64,000 nt of DNA from Reticulitermes speratus (GCA_021186555.1 JAJKFL010000011.1:2531501-2595500); one strand, 5' to 3'; counted from the stretch's first letter, positions 11,126 to 22,273 are shown. Program-made: numbers and translations. The notes: generated by a model from the sequence alone, not told the origin.

Positions 11126-11819
11126 ATCAAAGTATATAAACACAGACTACACATCCACTATAATAGTTGGTTCACATTCAATGTTAAAACGAGATGAACT
11201 ATGTTCACTATAAAAACATGTATCATTTTTTTGCAAAAAAAATTCTATATATTTTTATAAAATAAAATAAAAAATTTGAAATAAATGTTAAAATAAAAGC
11301 TATTACTTTAAACTTGACTTTGGACCTAATTTTCCTCCTTAAAGTAGAAAAAAATTAATTCAGCTTAAGAGATTACGATGCCTCCATTTTCAACGTTTCA
11401 GATATTTGAAAGAGTTTCAACAAATTTTGTGTGAACGTTACACTGTTCAAAGCAGCACCTACGGCGTAAATTAAAACGTCTTTAAGTCGGTAATAAAAAC
11501 ATGGCCGAAGCGCGAATTTACGTGGAGGAAGCTACACTAAATACCCTTAGTTTACTGTCATGAAACGAACAGTGTGAAATGTTATTGATTTTTTTTTGTG
11601 TGTGTAACAGAAAACAAATGGCAGAATTTAAAATAAAATGCTATTTTGGTTTCGTTTTTATGCCTTAACGAAGGAATTACAGGAACCAGGAATGTGAAGT
11701 TTTGTACCGAAATAAATTACAAAAATGCCTGCACGTCTTATATTAAGTCCTTATATCACTGTGTACATGCGGTGGAACGCGATCACATTACACCTGACCA
11801 GTCTTAAATACCATTTAAT
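11126..11819. other. Unassigned AT-rich sequence
   Basis: No gene or shared repeat recognised. Confidence 0.4.
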
Positions 11820-12084
11820 ACATACCTAACGTTGCACACTGTTGCCACCGTGCATCTTCGTCATATTAAATAAAGTTTCAGACCAACCGATGCAGACTAA
11901 AACCACTTTTTAAGTAGCTTTATTATTAAAATTGTTAAAAATTGCAAAATTGCAAAAAAAAACCCTGACGATGATCCTAGGATCGAAACACGTGTAGGGG
12001 TACAATTTTAATAATTTTAATAATAAAGCTACTTAAAAAGTAGTTTTAGTGTGCATCAGTTGGTCTGTAACTTAATTTAACATA
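11820..12084. mobile_element. Foldback FB-B, damaged copy
   Basis: Outer words accgtgcatcttcgtcat, ccaaccgatgca and aagtagctttattatt at the left, and their complements at the right (aataaagctactt, gcatcagttggtct), form an inverted repeat. The copies at 47800 and 56061 have a hammerhead motif in both arms. Here the left arm has lost its motif by deletion (it stops at aaaattgttaaaaattgc), and only the right arm keeps one. Confidence 0.75.
11961..12000 (+). ncRNA. Hammerhead motif in FB-B right arm, weak stem I
   Basis: Core CUGACGA, extra U, stem II GAUC with GAUC around CUAG, GAAAC, then ACGU, GU and A. Stem I is AACC against GGGG, so only two G-C pairs remain of the four seen in sister copies. 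Core intact, outer helix decayed. Confidence 0.6.
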
Positions 12085-12085
12085 C

Positions 12086-12123
12086 CTAACGTGTTTCGAT
12101 CAATACAGATCATCATCAGGGAG
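12086..12123 (-). ncRNA. Hammerhead-like motif, decayed
   Basis: Minus strand: CUGAUGA, extra U, stem II GAUC with GAUC around UGUAUU, GAAAC, then ACGUUA where ACGUGUA is expected. Stem I is only CC with GG. It lies directly beside the damaged FB-B copy and shares the accgtgtttcgat style of that family. Confidence 0.45.
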
Positions 12124-12459
12124 ATGTTTCCGGGTTACGTTTTTGCAAAGTTTGTACTTTATATGACACACAGTTACAACAATAGTTACAACAAGAAATA
12201 CATATAATTCGCGTAAAATATAATGTATTTATTTTAAGATAATATTTTTTTCTGTATCCTTATTTATCTTGGAGATTTAAAACTTTTCGCTGTTATTCGA
12301 TAGAGGTAGTAATAATTGATCTGTTGGACTAGGAAACTCTGCAGTAGGAAAGCAGACTGTGATTTATTCTTGGCATTTCTAGTTTAATCTGAGATTAGCC
12401 AAGTGCGGGGGTCGTGGGTCCAGGTCGTGATACCTCGCTGGCTGGCAGGCGGTAGAGAG
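12124..12459. other. Unassigned sequence
   Basis: Nothing recognised. Confidence 0.35.
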
Positions 12460-12600
12460 AAGATGTGTCCGGGAAACCAGAGCTACACAAAGAACACTTC
12501 AAGTTCCACTTTCTTCACCAGAAGTCCAACTTAGACCACCCCGAAATTTAACCCGGGCCTCTGCAGAGATATGCCGGTCTATCATAAATTCTGTGACAAA
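12460..12600 (-). mobile_element. SINE-2, diverged fragment
   Basis: Same order of words as 12704-12987 on the same strand: tccgggaaa, ttccactttcttcacca, a diverged B-box (aacccgggcctc) and gccggtc. Strongly mutated older copy. Confidence 0.5.
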
Positions 12601-12703
12601 TACTAATTGTAACTTTGTGGATTATTCTGCTTTAGATCACAAATACGTCTAGTGCGACGTGTATGTTAAAGTACTCTGTCAACTGCATCAGCTTTTGGGG
12701 GAG

Positions 12704-12987
12704 TTCTTTCTTTGTGTTGAAGGACCCCACAGCAGATGCTACGGACGCACCGCAGCCTTAAGGCTTATTGTGTAACCCTGTGATAAAGATGATTAGTTTT
12801 TTTCGTTTTTACAAGTAATGGAGCACCGGTGGAATGAAACTGACAGGGTAAAACCGAAATACTCGGGGAAAATCCGGTCCCAGTGCCACTTTTTCCACCA
12901 CAAATCCCACATGGACTGATCTGGGATCGAACCCGGGACTCCGCGGTGAGAGGCCGGCGACTAACCGCCTGAGCCATGGCACGGTCC
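12704..12987 (-). mobile_element. SINE-2, tRNA-derived
   Basis: Minus strand begins with a tRNA-like head: A-box tggctcaggcggttag, then B-box gggttcgatccc. A unique body follows, and the element ends ggggtccttcaacacaaag. A ttgggggag repeat at 12695-12703 and 12988-12996 fits a target-site duplication. Transcription would be by RNA polymerase III from the internal boxes. A 70-codon frame across it is incidental. A second copy is at 23536-23818. Confidence 0.82.
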
Positions 12988-12996
12988 TTGGGGGAG

Positions 12997-13384
12997 GTTT
13001 TACTTCTGGTTCGTACTTATCAAATGCTTTGTCCTAACTGCAATCAAACTTCTTATAAATGAGTCATCTTACAAAGTTTACGCATAATAAACATAAAACA
13101 TAAACGTAATTCAGCTCTGCGTCTTTTATTTTAAACATTAGTCAATGACGGAAAACATTTGACGAAATATAAAACCCTAAACACCGACTTTGCTGTATTA
13201 CATTTCCTTTCTGTTAATATAATTCATATCCATAGTCATGCCTATGTATTTAAATCGCAAATGAATTTGCTAATGTAAGTGAATATTGGTGAAAAGGAAA
13301 TGATAGATGATTCAACTCAATATATGTGTGATATACATACATTATTAAAATATGACTTGAACCGAAAGGTGACGGTTAGTATTC
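12997..13384. other. Unassigned AT-rich sequence
   Basis: No gene or shared repeat recognised. Confidence 0.4.
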
Positions 13385-13660
13385 CCATGGATCGCAGCCC
13401 TTCTTGAGAAGCTAATGTGGCTCAGTGGGTCCAGCTAGCCTACACCTCCACTGACCTTTATCCTGCATTAGACATGTCAAGTACACATCCTCACATCCTG
13501 CTTCATTAGGATCGAATTTGGTATTACACCCATCTACATCTATGTCTCTCCAGTTGTCTGTTTATTTAAGCTTCACGCATAAAACTCGATATAAGCCTAC
13601 ATTTAAAATCTTTGCCATATATGCTACATGTCCTGTCCACCTCATTGTTTTTTTATAACA
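13385..13660 (-). pseudogene. LINE-beta remnant, strongly diverged
   Basis: Words ccatggatcgcag, ttcttgagaagcta and gctacatgtcctgtccacctcatt follow the order of the complement of the LINE-beta 3' UTR and GHVARM block. Many indels; no frame survives. Confidence 0.45.
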
Positions 13661-13833
13661 TTATCCTGGGAGGGTCCTCTCTGTCCTTGATGCATTTGGT
13701 GCAGAATACAAATTGTGGAGCCCTTCAATTTGTAGTTGTCTAAAACAGGCCCAATTCCGTGGCCAGAATTTAACTGTTAAGATCTTGTGGAAACATTGCA
13801 TGGAATGTGTAAAAAGTGAGTAATGGAACATTG

Positions 13834-15421
13834 TGTATAAAAGGAAGTGTGTGGTTGGTGAGAGGTGCAAGACGGTGCAATTGGTGCATAAAAGGAAGTG
13901 TGTGGGTTGGTGAGAGGTGGAAGACGGTGCAAATTGGTGCATAAAAGGAAGTGTGTGGTTGGTGAGAGGTGGAAGACGGTGCAATTGGTGCATAAAAGGA
14001 AGTGTGTGGTTGGTGAGAGGTGGAAGACGGTGCAATTGGTGCATAAAAGGAAGTGTGTGGTTGGTGAGAGGTGGAAGACGGTGCAATTGGTGCACAAAAG
14101 GAAGTGTGTGGTTGGTGAGAGGTGCAAGACGATGCAATTGGTGCATAAAAGGAAGTGTGTGGTTGGTGAGAGGTGGAAGACGGTGCAATTGGTGCATAAA
14201 AGGAAGTGTGTGGTTGGTGAGAGGTGGAAGACGGTGCAATTGGTGCACAAAAGGAAGTGTGTGGTTGGTGAGAGGTGCAAGACGATGCAATTGGTGCATA
14301 AAAGGAAGTGTGTGGTTGGTGATGAGACGTGGAAAGACGGTGCAATTGGTGCATAAAAGGAAGTGTGTGGTTGGTGAGAGGTGGAAGACGGTGCAATTGG
14401 TGCAGAAAAGGAAGTGTGTGGTTGGTGAGAGGTGGAAGACGGTGCAATTGGTGCACAAAAGGAAGTGTGTGGTTGGTGAGAGGTGGAAGACGGTGCAATT
14501 GGTGCATAAAAGGAAGTGTGTGGTTGGTGAGAGGTGGAAGACGGTGCAATTGGTGCATAAAAGGAAGTGTGTGGTTGGTGAGAGGTGGAAGACGGTGCAA
14601 TTGGTGCATAAAAGGAAGTGTGTGGTTGGTGAGAGGTGGAAGACGGTGCAATTGATGCACTAAAAGGAAGTGTGTGGTTGGTGAGAGGTGGAAGACGGTG
14701 TAATTGGTGCATAAAAGGAAGTGTGTGGTTGGTGAGAGGTGGAAGACGGTGCAATTGGTGCACAAAAGGAAGTGTGTGGTTGGTGAGAGGTGGAAGACGG
14801 TGCAATTGGTGCACAAAAGGAAGTGTGTGGTTGGTGAGAGGTGGAAGACGGTGCAATTGGTGCATAAAAGGAAGTGTGTGGTTGGTGAGAGGTGGAAGAC
14901 GGTGCAATTGGTGCATAAAAGGAAGTCTGTGGTTGGTGAGAGGTGGAAGACGGTGCAATTGGTGCATAAAAGGAAGTGTGTGGTTGGTGAGAGGTGGAAG
15001 ACGGTGCAATTGGTGCATAAAAGGAAGTGTGTGGTTGGTGAGAGGTGGAAGACGGTGCAATTGGTGCATAAAAGGAAGTGTGTGGTTGGTGAGAGGTGGA
15101 AGACGGTGCAATTGGTGCATAAAAGGAAGTGTGTGGTTGGTGAGAGGTGGAAGACGGTGCAATTGGTGCATAAAAGAAAGTGTGTGGTTGGTGAGAGGTG
15201 GAAGACGGTGCAATTGGTGCATAAAAGGAAGTGTGTGGTTGGTGAGAGGTGGAAGACGGTGCAATTGGTGCATAAAAGGAAGTGTGTGGTTGGTGAGAGG
15301 TGGAAGACGGTGCAATTGGTGCATAAAAGGAAGTGTGTGGTTGGTGAGAGGTGGAAGACGGTGCAATTGGTGCACAAAAGGAAGTGTGTGGTTGGTGAGA
15401 GGTGGAAGACGGTGCAATTGG
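13834..15421. repeat. Tandem array, 51-bp unit, about 31 copies
   Basis: Unit gtgcataaaaggaagtgtg followed by tggttggtgagaggtggaag and acggtgcaattg; period 51 bp. Because 51 is a multiple of three and the unit has few stops, long frames open on both strands (up to 573 codons on the minus strand from 15491). Single-base indels, for example near 13905, 14325 and 14660, throw each frame into the next without harm. That argues against coding. Confidence 0.97.
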
Positions 15422-15712
15422 TTACGCAACAGTGTTTATAGAAGATACGGGTGTTGCAGAAGAAAGCGAACACGCAGCCGTGTGTCAACACAGAACGCGA
15501 ATGCTTTCAAACGAAGGCGCATAAGGCACAAAAGATATATTGCTTGGTTGAGGACGTCAAAATGCAACTACGTAACTATTACTTAATCCACACGTGTAGA
15601 GGAATGCTATGAGAATGTCGGGTCTGTAAATTACACAGTTGAGTTACTGCGCTTAGCGTCAGAAGGGACGTCGATAAATGCAGCAAGGCGTTAGGAATAT
15701 CAGAAGGGGTGA
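15422..15712. other. Spacer between two arrays
   Basis: About 290 bp of unique-looking sequence; its end (gaaactggtagg) already resembles the following array. Confidence 0.5.
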
Positions 15713-16996
15713 AACTGGTAGGATGTGGCACAGACGTTACGAGGTTATCAGATGACACAGATATGTGAGTACTAACTGGTAGGATGTGGCACAGACGTTA
15801 CGAGGTTATCAGATGACACAGATATGTGAGTACTAACTGGTAGGATGTGGCACAGACGTTACGAGGTTATCAGATGATACAGATATGTGAGTACTAACTG
15901 GTAGGATGTGGCACAGACGTTACGAGGTTATCAGATGACACAGATATGTGAGTACTAACTGGTAGGATGTGGCACAGACGTTACGAGGTTATCAGATGAT
16001 ACAGATATGTGAGTACTAACTGGTAGGATGTGGCACAGACGTTACGAGGTTATCAGATGACACAGATATGTGAGTACTAACTGGTAGGATGTGGCACAGA
16101 CGTTACGAGGTTATCAGATGACACAGATATGTGAGTACTAACTGGTAGGATGTGGCACAGACGTTACGAGGTTATCAGATGACACAGATATGTGAGTACT
16201 AACTGGTAGGATGTGGCACAGACGTTACGAGGTTATCAGATGACACAGATATGTGAGTACTAACTGGTAGGATGTGGCACAGACGTTACGAGGTTATCAG
16301 ATGACACAGATATGTGAGTACTAACTGGTAGGATGTGGCACAGACGTTACGAGGTTATCAGATGATACAGATATGTGAGTACTAACTGGTACGATGTGGC
16401 ACAGACGTTACGAGGTTATCAGATGATACAGATATGTGAGTACTAACTGGTAGGATGTGGCACAGACGTTACGAGGTTATCAGATGATACAGATATGTGA
16501 GTACTAACTGGTAGGATGTGGCACAGACGTTACGAGGTTATCAGATGATACAGATATGTGAGTACTAACTGGTAGGATGTGGCACAGACGTTACGAGGTT
16601 ATCAGATGATACAGATATGTGAGTACTAACTGGTAGGATGTGGCACAGACGTTACGAGGTTATCAGATGATACAGATATGTGAGTACTAACTGGTAGGAT
16701 GTGGCACAGACGTTACGAGGTTATCAGATGATACAGATATGTGAGTACTAACTGGTAGGATGTGGCACAGACGTTACGAGGTTATCAGATGATACAGATA
16801 TGTGAGTACTAACTGGTAGGATGTGGCACAGACGTTACGAGGTTATCAGATGATACAGATATGTGAGTACTAACTGGTAGGATGTGGCACAGACGTTACG
16901 AGGTTATCAGATGATACAGATATGTGAGTACTAACTGGTACGATGTGGCACAGACGTTACGAGGTTATCAGATGATACAGATATGTGAGTACTAAC
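15713..16996. repeat. Tandem array, 61-bp unit, about 21 copies
   Basis: Unit begins aactggtaggatgtggcac and ends gatatgtgagtact; period 61 bp. Copies are nearly identical, with only two recurring variants (gatgacac versus gatgatac, and gtaggatg versus gtacgatg). The gatgacac form dominates the left half and gatgatac the right half. The array ends at the exact point where the LINE-beta 3' end begins. Confidence 0.97.
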
Positions 16997-17270
16997 TCCC
17001 TGGAGGAGAGTCCTGCTTGCGAAGCTGATAGTTAATCATCTAGTCAAGAAATTCACTAAATTTTATGGAAACCAAAAGTTGATTACCGTGTTTACGAGAG
17101 ACACTTGTCCCTCTCCTGAACAAGACGAATCAAGTTCACACCTCCAAGATTCATTTTAATATTATCATTCAATCTACAGGTCATTCAAGTATGTCTTTCT
17201 TTCAGGTTTCTTTTACCAATATTATGTATGCACTTCACTTCTCTCACATACGCTATATTTTTCCTCTAGC
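16994..17270 (-). pseudogene. LINE-beta remnant abutting the 61-bp array
   Basis: Minus-strand LINE-beta 3' end: complement of ctccatggagcagagtcc (here ctccctggaggagagtcc), gcgaagctgata, gtcaagaaattc, then the RRRWKDN region near 17145-17185 and the HVARM region near 17245. Frame destroyed. Confidence 0.7.
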
Positions 17271-17940
17271 TGTATGTATATGTGGTCAAACCCATGTATG
17301 TCAATTATACTGAACTTTTCTCCATTACGTTTTATCTTATGGTGTTCCATGAGCCTATTACCGACGTGCCTCTCCGTCCGTGCGCTGATATAACTATAAC
17401 AGCGGTACTACGAACAATTAATTAATTGATGTATTTGATTGACAATCGTCATTAGTACCAAACCACTTAATACATCGCAACACATTAATGCCTCAAAATG
17501 TTCTGTAACTAACACCGCCGTCCTGCGAATTTTTGAGGTGGGTTCACTGCTAAATAAATTTTTAAACGCGATAGTTCCTTGAGAAATATTTAATTTTTAA
17601 AAGAGATTCAGTACTATTATTTGATAAAGTGATGTTAAACAGTGTATTTAAACCTATAGTAGGAAACGTTTTAATAACAACGAGGTGTTTGTGCCATCTA
17701 TTTCGAAACGAGGGTGGTAGCTAATGAAATGTTGTAACATAACCTCTGGAACTGTTACAGTCATTTTACTTTTGTTTTAGACATATTTGTATGAGAGGTT
17801 TTACGCTTTGTAATCCTTGGGAACCAAAAATGCACGGTAGCTACTGTCAGTAAGCTACCTACGCTTGTTTAGTCAAATTCTCTTCACAGGTAAGAAGGAG
17901 AGGTAGAATAGAAGGAATGGGATTGGAAATAGATAAATAT
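17271..17940. other. Unassigned sequence
   Basis: No gene or shared repeat recognised. Confidence 0.4.
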
Positions 17941-18007
17941 ATATATGTTATGCAGACAAATGTACACAGTTTTATGTTATTTAACACAATTTTCATTATT
18001 AAATGCT

Positions 18008-18050
18008 GCCCAACATGTTTCTAGCCTATATAAGGCTCATCTTCAGGGAC
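18008..18050 (-). ncRNA. Hammerhead motif, FB-A1 left arm
   Basis: Minus strand: stem I GUCC, core CUGAAGA, then UG, stem II AGCCU with AGGCU around UAUAU, an A, GAAAC, AUGU, cleavage-site U, stem I GGGC. GUCC with GGGC gives three Watson-Crick pairs and one G-U. The stem III sequence AACAUGUU is self-complementary. Confidence 0.7.
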
Positions 18051-18330
18051 TCTTTCGTTGAAATTACGACAGCTATATTATTGGTATATAAAATTCTTAA
18101 AATGCCGTTAGATGTACTTGGTTATTGATATCTGTAACAGTCATTCTGCTTTCACTATAGATTTGTTGGAGGCAAAAAACTGGCAAAATAGTTGGATATA
18201 TATACAAGCCTCCAAAAAATCTATAGTGAAAGCAGCATGACCGGTACAGATACCAATAACCAGGTACATCTAACGGCATTTTAAGAATTTTATATACCAA
18301 TAATATAGCTGTTGTAATTTCAACGAAAGA

Positions 18331-18373
18331 GTCCCTGAAGATGAGCCTTATATAGGCTAGAAATATGTTGGGC
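18331..18373 (+). ncRNA. Hammerhead motif, FB-A1 right arm
   Basis: Same parts as the left arm in opposite orientation: GUCC, CUGAAGA, stem II AGCCU with AGGCU, GAAAU instead of GAAAC, AUGU, U, GGGC. The C-to-U change turns the C-G pair of stem III into U-G. Core otherwise intact. Confidence 0.65.
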
Positions 18374-18443
18374 AGCATTTAATAATGAAAATTGTGTTAA
18401 ATAACATAATACTGTGTACATTTGTCTGCATAACATATATATA

Positions 18444-18878
18444 ATTAAAAATGTACGGTACAAGTAACGTAAATGATAAATATGTATTATTACCTGTTCT
18501 TGGAAAAAGTTAGGTATGACGAAAATAATAGAAAACTTTCGCTCACTTTAACTTAGGGTAGTTATTGAACATTTTAAGAGAATGTACTTTAAGGAAGCTA
18601 GATGGTGTGTCGTGATGATTTATTTCGATTTTCAAAAATAAAGTTGTTTGTTCTTAGTGAGGCTATTTTATGCCAGTTTCAGTGTTTTTATTCCTAATCT
18701 GTTTAAAATTGTAACTCCATAAACTTTTTCACAAGGTCTGATTCATTGCACTAAAATTTTAGTGGATACTGTCCACTCCGTCAGTGTATTTAATACACAA
18801 GACGTTTCGGAAGGTGACTCTGTTTAAAATAAATTTAACTAGTATGTAGTTACAGAGTATTTTTTTCGAATGACTGAA
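18444..18878. other. Unassigned AT-rich sequence
   Basis: No gene or shared repeat recognised. The word acaagacgtttcggaagg near 18798 lacks a hammerhead partner. Confidence 0.4.
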
Positions 18879-19337
18879 CAGCCCCTTGGGGGCCTAGGCC
18901 GCCTCATTTTTTGAGGCTTCACGATCACACACTTTTTAGACACACCACACTCGGTAGGATTCCTCTGGACGAGTGATCAGCCCGTCGCAGAGACCTCTAC
19001 CTGACAACACACAACAATCACAAGAGACAGACATCCATGCCCTAGGCGGGATTTTTTTTTTGTCTCTCCGGGGTTTTTCCCCTTTGATCCATTTTTGTCC
19101 TGTTTAAATCCTTTTCGTCCTTCATGTCACTTTACGTTCCATGCTACCGTCCTTACAACAAACACAACACAGACATCCATGCCTCCGGTGGGATTTTTTT
19201 TTTTTGTCCGGGGTTTTTTCCCGTTTCATCCATTTTTGTCCTGTTTAAGTCCTTTTCGTTCTTCATGTCACTTTACGTTCCATGCTACCGTCCTTACAAC
19301 AAACACAACACAAACATCCATGCCCCCGGTGGGATTC
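18879..19337 (-). mobile_element. SINE-1 bodies, chimeric multimer
   Basis: Read from the minus-strand 3' end, 18879-19048 is the ordinary SINE-1 body (aggcttcacgatcacac, cacactcggtagga, agacctctacctgacaac, gacatccatgcc). It is followed at 19050-19337 by two copies, 141 bp apart, of a different body (words tccggggttttt, cctgtttaa and ttcatgtcactttacgttcc). Each ends again in gacatccatgcc. So three bodies sit behind one set of tRNA-like heads, which suggests template switching or unequal exchange among SINE subfamilies. Confidence 0.7.
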
Positions 19338-21183
19338 GAACCCACGATCCTAGTAAGCGAGCGGCCGTAGACCCACGCCTTAGACCGCACGGCCACTGGG
19401 ATCGGCAATTCGAACCCACGATCCCAGCAAGCGAACGGCCTCAGACCCACGCCTTAGACCGCACGGCCACTGGGATCGGCAATTCGAACCCACGATCCCA
19501 GCAAGCGAACGGCCGAAGACCCACGCCTTAGACCGCACGGCCACTGGGATCGGCAATTCGAACCCACGATCCCAGCAAGCGAACGGCCGCAGACCCACGC
19601 CTTAGACCGCACGGCCACTGGGATCGGCAATTCGAACCCACGATCCCAGCAAGCGAACGGCCGCAGACCCACGCCTTAGACCGCACGGCCACTGGGATCG
19701 GCAATTCGAACCCACGATCCCAGCAAGCGAACGGCCGAAGACCCACGCCTTAGACCGCACGGCCACTGGGATCGGCAATTCGAACCCACGATCCCAGCAA
19801 GCGAACGGCCGCAGACCCACGCCTTAGACCGCACGGCCACTGCGATCGGCAATTCGAACCCACGATCCCAGCAAGCGAACGGCCGAAGACCCACGCCTTA
19901 GACCGCACGGCCACTGGGATCGGCAATTCGAACCCACGATCCCAGCAAGCGAACGGCCGCAGACCCACGCCTTAGACCGCACGGCCACTGGGATCGGCAA
20001 TTCGAACCCACGATCCCAGCAAGCGAACGGCCGCAGACCCACGCCTTAGACCGCACGGCCACTGCGATCGGCAATTCGAACCCACGATCCCAGCAAGCGA
20101 ACGGCCGAAGACCCACGCCTTAGACCGCACGGCCACTGGGATCGGCAATTCGAACCCACGATCCCAGCAAGCGAACGGCCGCAGACCCACGCCTTAGACC
20201 GCACGGCCACTGGGATCGGCAATTCGAACCCACGATCCCAGCAAGCGAACGGCCGCAGACCCACGCCTTAGACCGCACGGCCACTGCGATCGGCAATTCG
20301 AACCCACGATCCCAGCAAGCGAACGGCCGAAGACCCACGCCTTAGACCGCACGGCCACTGGGATCGGCAATTCGAACCCACGATCCCAGCAAGCGAACGG
20401 CCGCAGACCCACGCCTTAGACCGCACGGCCACTGGGATCGGCAATTCGAACCCACGATCCCAGCAAGCGAACGGCCGCAGACCCACGCCTTAGACCGCAC
20501 GGCCACTGCGATCGGCAATTCGAACCCACGATCCCAGCAAGCGAACGGCCGAAGACCCACGCCTTAGACCGCACGGCCACTGGGATCGGCAATTCGAACC
20601 CACGATCCCAGCAAGCGAACGGCCGCAGACCCACGCCTTAGACCGCACGGCCACTGCGATCGGCAATTCGAACCCACGATCCCAGCAAGCGAACGGCCGA
20701 AGACCCACGCCTTAGACCGCACGGCCACTGGGATCGGCAATTCGAACCCACGATCCCAGCAAGCGAACGGCCGCAGACCCACGCCTTAGACCGCACGGCC
20801 ACTGGGATCGGCAATTCGAACCCACGATCCCAGCAAGCGAACGGCCGCAGACCCACGCCTTAGACCGCACGGCCACTGGGATCGGCAATTCGAACCCACG
20901 ATCCCAGTAAGCGAGCGGCCGCAGACCCACGCCTTAGACCGCACGGCCACTGGGATCGGCAATTCGAACCCACGATCCCAGCAAGCGAACGGCCGCAGAC
21001 CCACGCCTTAGACCGCACGGCCACTGGGATCGGCAATTCGAACCCACGATCCCAGCAAGCGAACGGCCGCAGACCCACGCCTTAGACCGCACGGCCACTG
21101 GGATCGGCAATTCGAACCCACGATCCCAGCAAGCGAACGGCCGTAGACCCACGCCTTAGACCGCACGGCCACTGGGATCGGCA
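19338..21183 (-). repeat. Tandem array of the SINE-1 tRNA-like head, 74-bp unit, 25 copies
   Basis: On the minus strand each unit runs gccgatcccagtggccg, tgcggtctaaggcgtggg, tctgcggccgttcgcttg, ctgggatcgtgggttcgaat. It has an A-box-like TGGCCGTGCGG and a B-box GGTTCGAAT. That is one complete tRNA-like promoter module per 74 bp, with no SINE body in between. Units differ at a few sites. Counting from the left, units 8-10, 11-13 and 14-16 repeat the same trio (ccgaag with gggatc, ccgcag with gggatc, ccgcag with gcgatc), a 222-bp higher-order repeat. Unit 22 is the odd tagtaagcgagc form seen in unit 1. No other SINE-1 copy here has more than one head. The 72-codon frames in every unit are incidental. 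Confidence 0.95.
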
Positions 21184-22228
21184 GTTACACAATGTACCTG
21201 CTTTAAATAATACACGCATCTTTAATTTTGTTTTAATTTTCATGGACCTCATTCGAACCCTCAAACATCTGAATAACAAACCTATATGACAGGTGTTACA
21301 AATATTAAAATATTGACATCGATTTAATGACAAACTGTCATTTAAATGTACAAGTAATGCTAATTCACAAAACGTCGCGTGTATTAAATACAAGTCCAGT
21401 CTCAGACAATGGACATTGTCCAATTGGAATGCTATATAATAAATCAACTACTGTCACAGCCTTAACATAGTCATTCAGACACACGGCGATCATGAGTTTG
21501 AAATATTTTTGTCAGTTTCTAACTGAATGTAGAGGCAAATCAATACATCTTCCTCTCCTGTGCCTTTTGGCTGCCATATCACTCCTTGTCCATCGATGTC
21601 AGTCGTATCAAACTCAAAAACTACTTATCATGTTAACTCATCCAGATTTCATTGTAGCTTTTCTGTTACGTAACACACATCAGTGTTGATCTTATGCTTA
21701 TAAAAAAATGCAGGCTTCATATCCTGTAAGTCATGACGTGGAAGACAGGACAGCCATACTTGTTTCTACTAGCATATATTATACATCTAATTACAGGGGA
21801 TCCCCTGCACATCTGCTAGCTTTCCATATCACACCAGACAGACGTGCACGCCTGCAGTGATGCAACCAAACTAACTCAGTCATCGGTCTGTATTATTTTT
21901 TTCCAACAGTACTTTCAGATTCCAGCAGAATTCGTGATCGTTTATACCGTCTACAAAAGACATAATTCAAATCCTTGGTTTGTTCTGATCATTACTAGAT
22001 GTGTTGTTTGGGCGTCGTTTAATTGTAATACTATTTGCCAAGAGACTGTCTTCCCATTTTAGGGGTGTCCACAGAGGAGTTGCGAGAAGTGACCAGTAAC
22101 CTTGTCATGTCTGTCTGTCGGTCTGTTGGCATAAAAGAGCGCGAATCTCACCGAAAGGATTTTCGCGAAGTTTTATATGTGATACAAGTTTTTTACCACC
22201 AACCACTGCACAATAACTTTATTTTTAC
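21184..22228. other. Unassigned sequence
   Basis: No gene I can support. Short frames of 65, 72 and 92 codons lack family resemblance. A CTGT-rich stretch with gtctgtctgtcggtctg near 22108 resembles the terminal region of element H. Confidence 0.4.
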
Positions 22229-22273
22229 ACTCCTACATGTTTCGACTGACCATTTCAGCCATCGTCAGGGAGT
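22229..22273 (-). ncRNA. Hammerhead ribozyme motif, solitary, core intact
   Basis: Minus strand: stem I ACUCC, core CUGACGA, extra U, stem II GGCUG with CAGUC (one G-U) around a 7-nt loop, GAAAC, AU, GU, cleavage-site A, stem I GGAGU. Five stem I pairs, all Watson-Crick. The stem III sequence ACAUGU is self-complementary. AAUAAA follows 13 nt downstream of the predicted cut on this strand. One of the best candidates in the window. Confidence 0.8.

Larger units (their letters stand above)
17941..18443. mobile_element. Foldback FB-A copy 1 with a hammerhead motif in each arm
   Basis: Inverted repeat of about 230-bp arms (17941-18172 and 18209-18443) ending in atatatgttatgcagacaaa and its complement, with a centre of about 35 bp. 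Arms contain shared words such as ggtatataaaattcttaa and ctatagtgaaagcag in opposite orientation. Each arm carries one hammerhead motif near its outer third, pointing outward. A second copy is at 32864-33262. It has no coding capacity. I infer a non-autonomous relative of Penelope-like elements, based on the ribozyme and the inverted terminal repeats. Confidence 0.85.

Noticed and set aside
13770..15491. 573-codon minus-strand frame and its companions as a repeat protein gene
   Set aside because: The frames come from a 51-bp tandem unit with few stops. All frames are open, indels shift freely between them, and there is no non-repeat domain.
19338..21183. Cluster of genuine tRNA genes
   Set aside because: Units lack a convincing acceptor stem and match the SINE-1 head seen at seven other loci. 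They are SINE-derived modules, not tRNA genes.
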